A stretch of DNA of 64,000 nucleotides from Xanthomonas arboricola (GCF_002940665.1 NZ_MIGY01000001.1:62001-126000), one strand, 5' to 3'; counted from the stretch's first letter, positions 42,534-52,133 are shown. The notes: generated from the letters alone by a model not told the origin. Numbers and translations: made by a program.

Positions 42534-43526
42534 ATGAACCTGCGCCCTACCCTGTTACCCGCGCTGGGCGTGTTCGCCGCCGCCGCGCGCCACCAGAACT
42601 TCGCGCATGCCGCCGAAGAACTGCATCTGACCGCCAGTGCGGTCAGCCACCACGTGCGCAAGCTCGAGGCGCTGCTGGGCGTGACCCTGTTCCAGCGCTT
42701 GCCGCGTGGGGTCAAACTCACCGCGGAAGGGCGCCAGCTGGCCGATGCCGCCACCGCAGCGTTGGCCGAGATCGCCTCCGTGGCCGGCAACCTGCATCCG
42801 CGCGAAGATGCCATCCCGCTGCGCGTGACCACCTTGCGCTCGCTGTCGTACTGCTGGCTGTTGCCGCGGCTGCCGCGCTTCTGTCGCGCGCATCCGCATA
42901 TCCGCATGGATCTGCAATCGGACGCGGCGTTTTCGCGCTTCGAAGAAGGCGGCCCGGATCTCGGCATCCGCTATGGCCAGGGCGCCTGGCCCGGGTTGAC
43001 CTCGCATCATCTGATGGACGACGAACTGTTTCCGGTGGCCTCGCCGTCACTGCCGGAGGTCGCTGCGCTACGCACGCCGGCGCAGATCGCGCAATTGCCG
43101 CTGCTGACCGACATGTCGCCGCAGGGCTGGCGCGACTGGTTCCGTGCCGCCCAGGTGCGCGGCACCACGCTGCCGCCGATGCACACCTTCAACGACAGTA
43201 CCGACGCGATGCGCGCGGCAGTCTATGGCCTGGGCGCGGTCCTGGCGCGCAAGCACATCGCCCAACCGTATCTACAGCGTTACGAGCTGGTGCGCCTGCC
43301 CGGGCCCACCCTCAAGGCACGCTACGCCTACTACATCGTGCACCCCAGCCACCGTGTCCCCGGCCCTGCGGCAATGGCATTTATCGACTGGCTCAAGCGC
43401 GAGGCCCTGGACGAACGCACCCCGATGCCGGCACTGCCGGCAGAGCTGGTGGCGTTGCCGGCGAGCGAGGCGTCGGGTGCATCGCGCGCGCAGCGGCGAT
43501 CGCGCAAAGCATCGGCTACGGAATGA
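42534..43526 (+). CDS. LysR-family regulator (GcvA-like)
   Basis: A 330-aa LTTR with the GcvA-type start RPTLLPALGVFAAAARHQNF. The helix-turn-helix AAEELHLTASAVSHHVRKLE and wing LFQRLPRGVKLTAEG follow. The effector domain has the subgroup phrase DLGIRYGQGAWPGL. The C-terminal 30 residues are Ala/Ser/Arg-rich. It is divergent from the EamA gene and probably controls it. GcvA-type proteins often respond to amino acids, but the ligand here is unknown. Confidence 0.88.
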   Translation: MNLRPTLLPALGVFAAAARHQNFAHAAEELHLTASAVSHHVRKLEALLGVTLFQRLPRGVKLTAEGRQLADAATAALAEIASVAGNLHPREDAIPLRVTTLRSLSYCWLLPRLPRFCRAHPHIRMDLQSDAAFSRFEEGGPDLGIRYGQGAWPGLTSHHLMDDELFPVASPSLPEVAALRTPAQIAQLPLLTDMSPQGWRDWFRAAQVRGTTLPPMHTFNDSTDAMRAAVYGLGAVLARKHIAQPYLQRYELVRLPGPTLKARYAYYIVHPSHRVPGPAAMAFIDWLKREALDERTPMPALPAELVALPASEASGASRAQRRSRKASATE

Positions 43527-43991
43527 GGTTGCGCAGGAATCTTCCCTTGCCCCCTCTGCGCGAGCGTTACCTCTGCGTTTCTGCCTCCGGGACATCGCCC
43601 CCTTCACGGAGAGAAGGTGTCCGAAGAGGTAGCAGCGAGGCCTTGAGCGGCTGTTGCTTCTTCCTCTGGGAGACGTGCCCCCGATGCCGCTGATGAGGGT
43701 ACGAGCGAAACCGGGCAGAGTTTGAGTGCACGTGTGGCTTCGCCTCGTACCCTCACCCCACCCCCTCTCCCGCAGGAGAGAGGCTTTTTGTTGCGCCGGG
43801 GGGCTTTGAAGACGCGCGCGTCAGTGGCGCGCAAGCGTTGCCTTAAGTCACCCCGCAGGAAAGGGGCTTTATCGCGAGCGGCAAAAGCGCTCGATGGGTG
43901 ACATGCTCGATGGAGCAGCCGACGCCCACCATCACCTCGTTTTGTCCTGCCGGTGCCTAGGCTTTGGCTCCCCAATCCCCAGGACACTCCC
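43527..43991. other. Gene-free region holding dispersed repeat copy A
   Basis: 465 bases with no supported gene. The segment 43,530-43,690 contains several C/T-rich and GAGAGAAGG-like pieces. The segment 43,695-43,871 is a copy of a repeat found again at 47,620-47,790. The last 100 bases before the next gene hold its promoter and leader. Short frames in this region have no family features. Confidence 0.65.
43695..43871. repeat. Dispersed intergenic repeat, copy A
   Basis: Shares blocks with 47,620-47,790: GTGGCTTCGCC then CGTACCCTCACCCC (43,734-43,759), later GCGCG-CAGTGGCGCGCAAGC (43,814-43,836), then CCGCAGGA and GGGGCTT near the end. Between the blocks lies CCCCCTCTCCCGCAGGAGAG, a small inverted repeat absent in the other copy. 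Confidence 0.7.
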
Positions 43992-44285
43992 ATGCCTACT
44001 CTTCGCATGCGTATCACCGGCACCGACGACGACGCGCGTGCCATCGCCAACCTGCTGCAGAGCATCGAAGGCATCGAGCATGTGGAAGAAGTCGACGATC
44101 TGATGCCGCACCTGGACGACGACGACTCCAGTTCGGCCGGCCTGTCCGACGACGAAGGTCCGGGCAGCCACGAGTTCGAGGTGGAAGCCGGCAACGACGC
44201 CACTGCGCAGAAGGTGCGCGACGCCGTGCAGGAACTGGCCCTGCAGCTGGACGTGTTTGTCGAGTACGAACTCGACGAAGGCTGA
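43992..44285 (+). CDS. Small acidic protein, unknown function
   Basis: A 97-aa protein I cannot place in a named family. It begins with a strand-like PTLRMRITGTDDDARAIANLLQ, followed by an acidic run (DDLMPHLDDDDSS) with many Asp residues. A helical half (DATAQKVRDAVQELALQLDVFVEYE) ends in DEG. The layout beta-alpha with a later alpha-beta suggests a ferredoxin-like fold. Codon use matches the host. Two hairpins follow it. It is probably a xanthomonad-specific gene; the ATG at 43992 is preferred to one at 43953. Confidence 0.7.
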   Translation: MPTLRMRITGTDDDARAIANLLQSIEGIEHVEEVDDLMPHLDDDDSSSAGLSDDEGPGSHEFEVEAGNDATAQKVRDAVQELALQLDVFVEYELDEG

Positions 44286-44297
44286 GCGGGCCAGAGA

Positions 44298-44326
44298 CGA
44301 CTGCGCTGCCCATGCAGGCGCAGTCG
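44298..44326 (+). terminator. Hairpin after the acidic-protein gene
   Basis: CGACTGCGC at 44,298-44,306 pairs with GCGCAGTCG at 44,318-44,326. It starts 13 bases after the stop codon. No U-tract. Confidence 0.45.
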
Positions 44327-44451
44327 GTACCCGGAAGCTGGCGCACACGACGCGCTGCGCCGCTACCGCGTGCAGACAGCGCAATTGAGAGCACTGTGCA
44401 ACCCTCAACGCTTCGAGTAACTCTCTGAAGTAAGCCCCCGTCAGGGACACG

Positions 44452-44483
44452 CGCAGCCGGCGCGGCATCGCCGGCCGGCTGCG
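44452..44483 (-). terminator. Hairpin after the DUF4349 gene
   Basis: CGCAGCCGGC at 44,452-44,461 pairs with GCCGGCTGCG at 44,474-44,483. It lies seven bases beyond the minus-strand stop and probably ends that transcript. No U-tract is present on either side. Confidence 0.5.
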
Positions 44484-44489
44484 TGGTGG

Positions 44490-45293
44490 TCAGGACATCC
44501 GGCGCCGCCGCGCACGCCAGCGCCATGCCTGCAGCAGCAGCCAGCCGGCAATCAGCCCTACCACCGCAACCGGCAGCAACGCCGCCACCGCGCGGATCAC
44601 CCAGGCCACGCTGGACGCGAAGACCTGGCCGAACTCGGCTGCCGCCCCGGCAACTTCGCCCCTGCCCTGCTCGCCACCGGTCCCGCGAAAATTGAGCGTC
44701 AACAACTGCGTGCGTACGCGCCGTTGTTGCTGCGCAGCGTCCTGCTGGGCCTGTTGCGCTTCGGCCTCAATCTCGGCCAACCGCTTGGACAGCGCCAGCA
44801 GATCGGTCACGGCCAGATCGCGGCGTTGCTGCAGTTCGAGCAGGCGGGCATGTTCTTTCTGCAGGCGTGCCTGCGCCAGCCCGGTGTCGGCGATCTGCTG
44901 CGCCAGATCCTCGGCACGCGTGCTGCGCGCGGCGACATCGCCATGCTGGCCGGCCAGTTGCACCAGCGGCTCGATGGCGTCCGGCACCACCCGCACGCTG
45001 ACGCCGCCGCTGGGGTCGCGCCCACCGGTTTGCTCCACCGCCAGCAGCGTGCAGTCGCCGAACTGCGCGGACTGGCAGGCGGTGCGTACCGCCGCGATGC
45101 GTTGGCCAATCTGATCGGCCGGCAGCTCGATCCGTACATCATGCTCATATGCCAGGGCGTTGCCTTGCGCGGTAGGCGGTGCCGGCGCCGGCGCGCCGCC
45201 GTCTGCCGCCATCTCCGCAGACTGCCTGGCACATCCGCTCAGCGCCCAGCCCAGCAGCAACCCGACCGCGTAACGCTGCACGCCGCGCCTCAT
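44490..45293 (-). CDS. DUF4349 lipoprotein
   Basis: A 267-aa lipoprotein: signal AVGLLLGWALSGCAR with lipobox. The body carries the DUF4349 layout: a strand region (AYEHDVRIELPADQIGQRIAAVR), a disulfide-like pair of Cys (TACQSAQFGDC), then a long coiled coil (RLQKEHARLLELQQRRDLAVTDLLALSKRLAEIEAE in short pieces). One C-terminal membrane helix (ALLPVAVVGLIAGWLLL) and a basic tail follow. Function of the family is unknown. It overlaps the upstream GFA-type gene by four bases. Confidence 0.82.
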   Translation of the reverse strand: MRRGVQRYAVGLLLGWALSGCARQSAEMAADGGAPAPAPPTAQGNALAYEHDVRIELPADQIGQRIAAVRTACQSAQFGDCTLLAVEQTGGRDPSGGVSVRVVPDAIEPLVQLAGQHGDVAARSTRAEDLAQQIADTGLAQARLQKEHARLLELQQRRDLAVTDLLALSKRLAEIEAEAQQAQQDAAQQQRRVRTQLLTLNFRGTGGEQGRGEVAGAAAEFGQVFASSVAWVIRAVAALLPVAVVGLIAGWLLLQAWRWRARRRRMS

Positions 45294-45646
45294 CGGCTTG
45301 CTCCATCGACCGCGTGCACGCTCAGCGCGGCCAGATCCAGTTCCGGCAGGCAACGCAGGTTGACCGCCACACCGGCCTCGCCGGTTTTGGGATTCACGCC
45401 CTCGCTGAAGGGCGCGATGCCGCACTGCGGACAATGGTGGTGATCGATATGCTGCTGGTTGAAGCGATAGGTTCCCAGCGCCTCGGGCTCACCCTGCAGA
45501 CGCAACTGCGCGCGCGTGCCGAACCACAACAGGCCGCCGCGGCGACGGCACAGCGAGCAGTTGCAGTCGTATGCCTCGGTGATCGGCGCATCGGTCTCCA
45601 GGTCGAACGCGATGCGTCCGCAATGACAGCTACCGGCGTAATGCAT
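45290..45646 (-). CDS. GFA-family zinc-binding protein
   Basis: A 118-aa protein of the glutathione-dependent formaldehyde-activating (GFA) fold. The zinc ligands are visible: GSCHCGRIAF, YDCNCSLCRRRGG and HHCPQCGIAPFSEG. The protein is of normal length. Relatives help glutathione adducts of formaldehyde or have no known role. It lies first in a two-gene unit with the DUF4349 lipoprotein gene. The ATG at 45646 is preceded by AGGAGG-like sequence on the minus strand (the plus strand reads ATCCTCCTT just to the right). Confidence 0.88.
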   Translation of the reverse strand: MHYAGSCHCGRIAFDLETDAPITEAYDCNCSLCRRRGGLLWFGTRAQLRLQGEPEALGTYRFNQQHIDHHHCPQCGIAPFSEGVNPKTGEAGVAVNLRCLPELDLAALSVHAVDGASR

Positions 45647-45743
45647 GGTGATCCTCCTTGGAAGGGGCCACTCTAAACCAATGGCGGATGCGGACAAGCG
45701 CGCACATGCCTATGCTGGCGGACTGTTTCCATCGGGATCCACC

Positions 45744-47549
45744 ATGCGTCAACGTTTGCTTGTCCTCGCCCTGCTCGCCGGCCTCGGCGCCTGCCAGCAA
45801 CAGCCCGAATCGCCGCGCGCCGGCGCCCCTGATGCCACGACGCAGGATGCGCAGACGCCGGATGCGCGCTTTGCGGCGCTGTCCAAGCGCGCGCTCGACA
45901 CCTGGATGCAGCTGTCGCCGGTCACCGCCACCCAGACCGGCGATCACCGCTTCGACACGCAGATCGACGATCTGAGCAGCGCCGGCCGCCAGCGCAGCCT
46001 GGATGCCGGCAAGGCTTTGCTGGCCGAGCTGGATGCCATCGAGGTCGCCAAGCTGTCGCGCGAAAACCAGGTCGATGCGGCCATTCTGCGCAACCAGCTG
46101 CAATCGGAAATCTGGAACACCGAGGTGCTGCAGAGCTGGGCCTGGGACCCGCAGGTCTACAACGGCCTGGCCGGCAGCGCGCTGTATGGCCTGATGGCGC
46201 GCGAATTCGCGCCGCTGTCCGAGCGCCTGACCTCCGCCACGCAGCGCATGGAAAAGATTCCCGGCATCTTTGCGCAGGCGCGCCAAAACCTGGACCCGGC
46301 CCGCGTGCCGAAGATCCATGCAGAGACGGTGGCCAAGCAGAACAAGGGCATCCTCAGCATCGTCGATACCTTCATCGCGCCCAACATCGGCCAACTCGGC
46401 CCGATCGAGGCGGCCCGCGCGCAGGCCGCCATCGACCGTCTGCGCAAGGCCGTGGCCGAGCAGCAGACCTGGCTGGATACCGTGCTGGTACCCAATGCCA
46501 AGGGCGATTTCCGCGTCGGTGCGCAACTCTACGACCAGAAGCTGAAATTCGCGCTGCTGTCGTCGCTGTCGCGCGCCGAGATCAAGCAGCGCGCCGAGTC
46601 CGAGCTCAAGCGCGTCCGTAGCCAGATGTACGGCATTGCCCGCACGGTGCTCAAGGACAAGCCCGGCGCACCCAAACTGCCCGAGACGCCCAACGACGAC
46701 CAGCAGCAGGCCGCGATCGAGGCGGCGCTGGAACTGGCCTATGCCGACAAGCCGGCCCGCGACAAGGTGGTGGACGACGCCAAGGCCGCACTGGCGCAGT
46801 CCACCGAGTTCGTGCGCCAGAAGGATCTGATGACGCTGCCCGATTCGCCGGTGGACATCATCCTGATGCCGGAATTCCAGCGCGGCGTGGCGGTGGCGTA
46901 CTGCGATTCGCCCGGCCCGCTCGACAAGAATCTCAAGACCTTCTATGCGGTCTCGCCGATTCCCGACGACTGGAACGACCAGCAGGTCGATTCGTTCCTG
47001 CGCGAATACAACAGCCGCATGATCCACCTGCTCAGCATCCACGAAGGCACCCCGGGCCATTACCTGGAAGGCTGGCATTCGGCCAAGTTCCACTCCACGC
47101 TGCGCGCGGTGCTGCGCTCGGGCATGTTCGCCGAAGGTTGGGCGGTGTACACCGAACGCATGATGCAGGAACAGGGTTATCTGGATAACGACCCGCTGTT
47201 CCACCTGGTGCAGCTCAAGTTCTACCTGCGCACCATCGCCAACGCCATCCTCGACCAGGGCGTACATGTGGACGGCTGGGAGCGCGACAAGGCAATGCAC
47301 CTGATGACCCACGACACCTTCCAGCAGGAAAGCGAAGCGGCGGGCAAGTGGGTGCGTGCGCAGCTGTCGTCCGCGCAGCTACCGACTTACTTCGTTGGCG
47401 TGCAGGAACATCTGGACACGCGCAAGGCGGTGCAGGACAAGCTGGGCAAGGATTTCAACCTGAAGGCGTACCACGACAAGATGCTGTCCTACGGCGCCCC
47501 GCCGGTACGCTTTGCACGCGAGTTGATGCTGGACCAGCCGATCGAGTGA
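45744..47549 (+). CDS. DUF885 lipoprotein, probable metallopeptidase-like
   Basis: A 601-aa lipoprotein. The signal LLVLALLAGLGACQQQ has a clear lipobox. The body is alpha-helical. The catalytic-type motif HEGTPGHYLEGWH lies near residue 432, followed by AEGWAVYTERMMQEQG, which together are the DUF885 signature and resemble zinc peptidases. Xanthomonads carry several paralogues. The substrate is unknown. The ATG at 45744 puts the signal peptide at the start. It is divergent from the GFA gene across 97 bases. Confidence 0.9.
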   Translation: MRQRLLVLALLAGLGACQQQPESPRAGAPDATTQDAQTPDARFAALSKRALDTWMQLSPVTATQTGDHRFDTQIDDLSSAGRQRSLDAGKALLAELDAIEVAKLSRENQVDAAILRNQLQSEIWNTEVLQSWAWDPQVYNGLAGSALYGLMAREFAPLSERLTSATQRMEKIPGIFAQARQNLDPARVPKIHAETVAKQNKGILSIVDTFIAPNIGQLGPIEAARAQAAIDRLRKAVAEQQTWLDTVLVPNAKGDFRVGAQLYDQKLKFALLSSLSRAEIKQRAESELKRVRSQMYGIARTVLKDKPGAPKLPETPNDDQQQAAIEAALELAYADKPARDKVVDDAKAALAQSTEFVRQKDLMTLPDSPVDIILMPEFQRGVAVAYCDSPGPLDKNLKTFYAVSPIPDDWNDQQVDSFLREYNSRMIHLLSIHEGTPGHYLEGWHSAKFHSTLRAVLRSGMFAEGWAVYTERMMQEQGYLDNDPLFHLVQLKFYLRTIANAILDQGVHVDGWERDKAMHLMTHDTFQQESEAAGKWVRAQLSSAQLPTYFVGVQEHLDTRKAVQDKLGKDFNLKAYHDKMLSYGAPPVRFARELMLDQPIE

Positions 47550-47619
47550 CTGATCCTTCTCCTACCGGGAGAACGAGTGACCCTTCTCCCTCGGGAGAAG
47601 GTGCCCTGCAGGGGCGGAT

Positions 47620-47790
47620 GGGGGTACGGGCAAGCCTGGCGTGGCCGGGACTAGCGAGTGGCTTCGCCCCGTACCCTCACCCCGACCCCCGCTCCGCGCC
47701 CCTGCCCGCGCTTGCGGCGCGGGCGCTCCAAGGCACGCGCGCCAGTGGCGCGCAAGCCGTGCCTTGGCGCCCCGGCAGGAGCGGGGCTTG
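47620..47790. repeat. Dispersed intergenic repeat, copy B
   Basis: Matches the repeat at 43,695-43,871 in the same order of blocks (GTGGCTTCGCCCCGTACC at 47,658, GCGCGCCAGTGGCGCGCAAGC from about 47,737, then GGCAGGAGCGGGGCTT). It carries an extra GC-rich inverted piece CCGCGCTTGCGGCGCGG. The GGCACG...CGTGCC arms around the central block form a larger hairpin. Just before it, CTTCTCCC-TC-GGGAGAAG at 47,583-47,600 is another perfect hairpin downstream of the DUF885 gene. Confidence 0.7.
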
Positions 47791-47831
47791 TTGCTGCGGT
47801 GGTTGCACGTCTGCAACCCACTAAAGCCCTC

Positions 47832-49673
47832 TCACCGATCCGCCGCAACGAACCCTCCGGTCTGCCGCGCCCACAGACGCGCGTACAGGCCACCCTGCGC
47901 AATCAGTTGCGCATGCGTGCCGGTCTCGACGATGCGTCCGGCATCCATCACCACCAGCCGGTCCATGCGCGCGATGGTCGAAAGACGGTGCGCGATCGCG
48001 ATGACGGTCTTGTTGCCCATCAGCGCGTCCAGGCTGTCCTGGATCGCCGCTTCCACTTCCGAGTCCAGCGCCGAGGTGGCCTCGTCCAGGATCAGGATCG
48101 GCGCGTCCTTCAGCAGCACACGCGCAATGGCGATGCGCTGCCGTTGACCGCCCGACAGCTTGACCCCGCGTTCGCCCACATAGGCATCGAATCCGCGACG
48201 GCCTTCGCCATCGACCAGCGTGTCGATGAAGCCTTCCGCGCGCGCCTTGCGCACCGCCTCCAGCATCTGCGCGTCGCTGGCCTGCGGCCTGCCATACAGC
48301 AGGTTGTCGCGGATCGAACGATGCAAGAGCGAGGTGTCCTGGGTGACCAGGCCGATCTGCCCGCGCAGGCTTTCCTGGGTGACCTGGGCGATGTCCTGCC
48401 CGTCGATGAGGATGCGCCCCTGCTCCAGGTCGTACAGCCGCAGCAGCACGTTGACCAGGGTCGACTTGCCCGCACCCGATGGCCCGACCAGGCCGATCTT
48501 CTCGCCCGCGCGCACCTGCAGATCCAGCCCGGCAATCACCCCGCCGCGCTTGCCGTAGTGGAAATGGATGTGCTCGAACTGCACCTGGCCTTGCGTCACC
48601 TGCAGCGGCACGGCGTCGGGCGCGTCCTGCACCAGCACCGGCTGCGAGATGGTCTGCATGCCGTCCTGCACGCTGCCGATGTCTTCGAAGATGCCGTTGA
48701 CCGTCCACATGATCCAGCCGGACATGTTGTGGATGCGGATCACCAGACCGGTGGCCAGCGTGATCGCGCCCACGCTGATCTGGCCGCGGCTCCACAGCCA
48801 CAACGCCAGCCCGCAGGTGCCGACGATCAAAAAGCCATTGGCCACCGCGATGGCGGTATCCATCGTGGTGGTCACGCGCGTCTGCCCGCGATGTTTCACC
48901 GCCAGTTCGTCGATCGCATCGCGCACATAGGCCTGCTCGCGGCCGGCGTGGGCGAACAGCTTGAGCGTGGAGATATTGGTGTAACCGTCGACGATGCGCC
49001 CGGTGGCCTTGGAGCGCGCATCCGATGCGACCCATGCGCGCGCCTTCATGCGCGGCACGAAGAACGCCATCAGCGCGACATACACCACCAGCCAGATCAG
49101 CAGCGGCAGCATCAACCAGGGGTCGGCCTGCGCAAACAACCACAGCGCGCTGCCGGTATAGACCACGATGTACCAGAGCGCATCGACCATCTGCACCGCC
49201 GATTCGCGCAGCGAGGTCCCGGTCTGCATCACCCGGTTGGCGATACGGCCGGCGAAATCGTTGTTGAAGAAGCCCAGGCTTTGCCGCACCACGTAGTTGT
49301 GCATCAACCAGCGCGAGCGGTTGCTCAGGCCCGGCACGATCGCCTGGTTGACCAACAGATTGTGCAGCCCGGTGAACAGCGGCCGCGCCACCAGCGTGAT
49401 CGCCGCCATCCAGATCAATTCGCCGGCATGACGACGGAAGAAGTCCGCGCCCGGTCGCTCGGCCAGCATGTCGACGATGCGCCCGAGGAAGTCGAACATC
49501 GCCACTTCCACCAAGGCAAGCAGCAGTCCGGCGACCAGCGTGGCCAGCAGGATCGGCCACAACGGCCGCAGATAATGCAGATAGAACCGCCACACGCTAC
49601 GCGGCGGCATGTCCCGCTCGATTGGCGGAAAGACATCGATCAGGGATTCGAACCAGCGGAACATCGCAGACAC
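47832..49673 (-). CDS. ABC exporter, fused permease and ATPase
   Basis: A 613-aa half-transporter that would work as a homodimer. Six membrane helices fill residues about 30-330, for example LWPILLATLVAGLLLALVEV and FLIVGTCGLALWLW. The ATPase follows: Walker A GPSGAGKSTLVNV near residue 400, Q-loop in GLVTQDTSLLHRSI, signature KLSGGQRQRIAIARVLL, and Walker B LILDEATSALD, with the His switch IAIAHRLSTIA. All motifs are intact. Substrate unknown; relatives export lipids or drugs. Starts near 49673. Confidence 0.92.
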   Translation of the reverse strand: MSAMFRWFESLIDVFPPIERDMPPRSVWRFYLHYLRPLWPILLATLVAGLLLALVEVAMFDFLGRIVDMLAERPGADFFRRHAGELIWMAAITLVARPLFTGLHNLLVNQAIVPGLSNRSRWLMHNYVVRQSLGFFNNDFAGRIANRVMQTGTSLRESAVQMVDALWYIVVYTGSALWLFAQADPWLMLPLLIWLVVYVALMAFFVPRMKARAWVASDARSKATGRIVDGYTNISTLKLFAHAGREQAYVRDAIDELAVKHRGQTRVTTTMDTAIAVANGFLIVGTCGLALWLWSRGQISVGAITLATGLVIRIHNMSGWIMWTVNGIFEDIGSVQDGMQTISQPVLVQDAPDAVPLQVTQGQVQFEHIHFHYGKRGGVIAGLDLQVRAGEKIGLVGPSGAGKSTLVNVLLRLYDLEQGRILIDGQDIAQVTQESLRGQIGLVTQDTSLLHRSIRDNLLYGRPQASDAQMLEAVRKARAEGFIDTLVDGEGRRGFDAYVGERGVKLSGGQRQRIAIARVLLKDAPILILDEATSALDSEVEAAIQDSLDALMGNKTVIAIAHRLSTIARMDRLVVMDAGRIVETGTHAQLIAQGGLYARLWARQTGGFVAADR

Positions 49674-49870
49674 TTTCGGGAAAAACCGGGAGATCAGGCT
49701 AGCCGATCGCGCGTCAAGCTGCAGTGGCGCCGGCGTCGGGTTCCAACGCCATCACAGACGTGGCAGGCTGCGACGCACGCGACAGGCCACCGGATCCGTC
49801 GCATCGATTCCGGTCGCGTGCGCCGTGCATGGCCGGTGCATCGCTGCGGATCATAAAGCGCCGGCCGCGC

Positions 49871-50467
49871 TCATTCGCGGATACGTGCGAGCAGGCGATT
49901 GACCTCGGCAAGATCGAAATGGCCCGGATCCAAGCGCCCACCCAAGGTGGCCAGCTCCTGCACGTGTTGCGCATGCTCCGGGTCGGCGATGATCTGCAGC
50001 AATGCCTGGTAGGCATCGATTCCTGCGCTGTTTTCCGGCGGGCAAGCGTTGGCGCCCGCCACGCAACGAGCCACGCGCAGGCTCGCATCCGGCGGCAGGA
50101 TCGCTTCGACCTCGATACGGTGCTGCCAGCCGGCGCCGGTGCCGTAGAAATAGTCGAACCGCTCCAGCTCGCCCACGCCGCTGTCCACGGTGACCCGGGC
50201 GGCATGCTTGAGCCGTGGCCGGTCCGGCACATCCAGCCCGGACTCGCCGTAGCGACCGCCGCCCAGGTCGAACTCGTACGGATGCCCGCCGTTCCAGCCC
50301 ATCACCGGTTGCAACACGCGATGCAGCGTGGCCAGGCGCAGCGAGCCCGCCACCAGCGCGCGACGCCAGATCAACGGCGCGCTATCCACCAGCGAAACAT
50401 GCAGCTGATACACCGGCGCAGGCGCGGGTATCCCGTGCTGTGCAGCTTTCTTCTTGGCCTTGCTCAT
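49871..50467 (-). CDS. Plasmid pRiA4b ORF-3 family protein
   Basis: A 198-aa protein of the PRiA4_ORF3 family. Marks: YQLHVSLVDSAPLIWRRALV at the start, LHRVLQPVMGWNGGHPYEF and YFYGTGAGWQHRIEVE. The cluster GANACPPENSAGIDAYQALL, with Cys and PPE(N/D), follows. The family is common on plasmids, transposons and chromosomes, with unknown function; it may bind nucleic acid. Its upstream region contains a (CGCA)9 microsatellite, so expression may vary among cells. There is no transposase next to it. Confidence 0.88.
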   Translation of the reverse strand: MSKAKKKAAQHGIPAPAPVYQLHVSLVDSAPLIWRRALVAGSLRLATLHRVLQPVMGWNGGHPYEFDLGGGRYGESGLDVPDRPRLKHAARVTVDSGVGELERFDYFYGTGAGWQHRIEVEAILPPDASLRVARCVAGANACPPENSAGIDAYQALLQIIADPEHAQHVQELATLGGRLDPGHFDLAEVNRLLARIRE

Positions 50468-50831
<364 letters not shown>

Positions 50832-52133
50832 TCAGCGCTGCTGCAGACTCGGCACCGCATCGGTCACGTTGGAATGGCGACGCATGATCCAGTTGAACAG
50901 CGGGGTAGCCATCAAGGTGGAGAGGATCGCCATCAGCACCAGCACCGAGAACAGGCCCTGTTGGATCACCCCGGCCTGCAGGCCGATATTGATGATGATC
51001 AGCTCCATCAATCCACGTGCATTCATCAGCGAGCCGATCGCCAGCGCATCGCGGTTGTTCTCGCCGGTGGCACGCGCCGCGGCCCAGCAGGCAACGCCTT
51101 TGCCGATGAACGATGCAGCCAGAATCGCCACGCCCGCAAGCATGATCTGCGGCTGCAGCAGCACGCTGAGCTGGGTCTTGAGGCCGGAATAGGTGAAGAA
51201 CAGAGGCAGCAGCAACACCACCACGAACGGCTGCAGCATCTCGCGCAGTTTTTCGGTCAACGTTCCCCTGGGCAGGCAGACGCCCAGCAGGAAACCGCCA
51301 AACACGGCATGGATGCCGATCGCGTCCATCGCCCACGCGCTGAGGCAGAACAGCATCAACACCACCGCCAGCACACCATTCCCCAGCGGCTGGTTCGGTA
51401 CCACGTAGGCGTCCAGACGGCGCAGCAGATGACGGCCGACAAGGATCATGAACACTGCATAGGCCACGCCGCCGCCGATGGCCAGATAGGCACTGCCCCA
51501 ACTCCCGCCAAAGCTCGCCAGCACCACGGCAAGAATGCACCAGGCCGCCGCATCGTCGAACGCACCTGCGGTGAGTGCCAACGTGCCCAGCGGGCTATTG
51601 GTCAGACCACGCTCATGGATGATGCGCGCCAGCATCGGGAACGCGGTGATCGCGATGGCCGCACCCAGAAACAGCGAGGCCTCCATCAACTTGGCCTTTT
51701 CCGAGAACAGGCCGTCCACGTGAATCAACCACGGACACATGGCAAAGGCCAATGCAAACGGCACCGCGATACCGGCCATCGACACGCTCATCGCACTGCG
51801 ATAGCGCGCGCGGAAGTGATCTCCACGGAAATCGGTACCGACCAGGAACATGTACAGCCCCACGCCGAACTGCGCGAACACGTACAGCACATCCATGGTC
51901 TGCTTGGGGAACAGCGCGGCCTGCAAGCCGGGCAACACCGCGCCGAACAAGGACGGGCCCAGCATCACCCCGGCGATCATCTCGCCAACCACCTGTGGCT
52001 GACCGATCCGTTTGGCCAGCAACCCCACCAGACGACATACCAGCAAAATCGCTGCGGCCTGCAGAAAAAAGTACACCGACATCTGCGGAGTGGTCATGCG
52101 TTCGGCAACATCCCTGAGAAGTGCGCGGATCAT
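50832..52133 (-). CDS. Cation:proton antiporter (CPA2 type)
   Basis: A 433-aa membrane protein with 12-13 helices of the Na+/H+ exchanger fold. Seen features: VGLLAKRIGQPQVVGEMIAGVMLGPSLFG in short pieces (RIGQPQVVGEMIAG), LGAAIAITAFPMLARII, and the ion-site Asp pair in LTAGAFDDAAAWCILAVV. NARGLMELIIINIGL follows near the C-terminus. It lacks the RCK/TrkA-N domain of KefB or KefC. It would exchange Na+ or K+ for H+. The start is uncertain: ATG at 52133 is used, ATG at 52097 gives 421 aa. Confidence 0.85.
   Translation of the reverse strand: MIRALLRDVAERMTTPQMSVYFFLQAAAILLVCRLVGLLAKRIGQPQVVGEMIAGVMLGPSLFGAVLPGLQAALFPKQTMDVLYVFAQFGVGLYMFLVGTDFRGDHFRARYRSAMSVSMAGIAVPFALAFAMCPWLIHVDGLFSEKAKLMEASLFLGAAIAITAFPMLARIIHERGLTNSPLGTLALTAGAFDDAAAWCILAVVLASFGGSWGSAYLAIGGGVAYAVFMILVGRHLLRRLDAYVVPNQPLGNGVLAVVLMLFCLSAWAMDAIGIHAVFGGFLLGVCLPRGTLTEKLREMLQPFVVVLLLPLFFTYSGLKTQLSVLLQPQIMLAGVAILAASFIGKGVACWAAARATGENNRDALAIGSLMNARGLMELIIINIGLQAGVIQQGLFSVLVLMAILSTLMATPLFNWIMRRHSNVTDAVPSLQQR

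Noticed and set aside
45630..47312. 560-aa minus-strand frame
   Set aside because: Antisense to the DUF885 lipoprotein gene, with low-complexity His/Gly/Arg content and no motifs.
47658..49856. 732-aa plus-strand frame
   Set aside because: Antisense to the ABC exporter gene whose nucleotide-binding motifs are all intact on the other strand.
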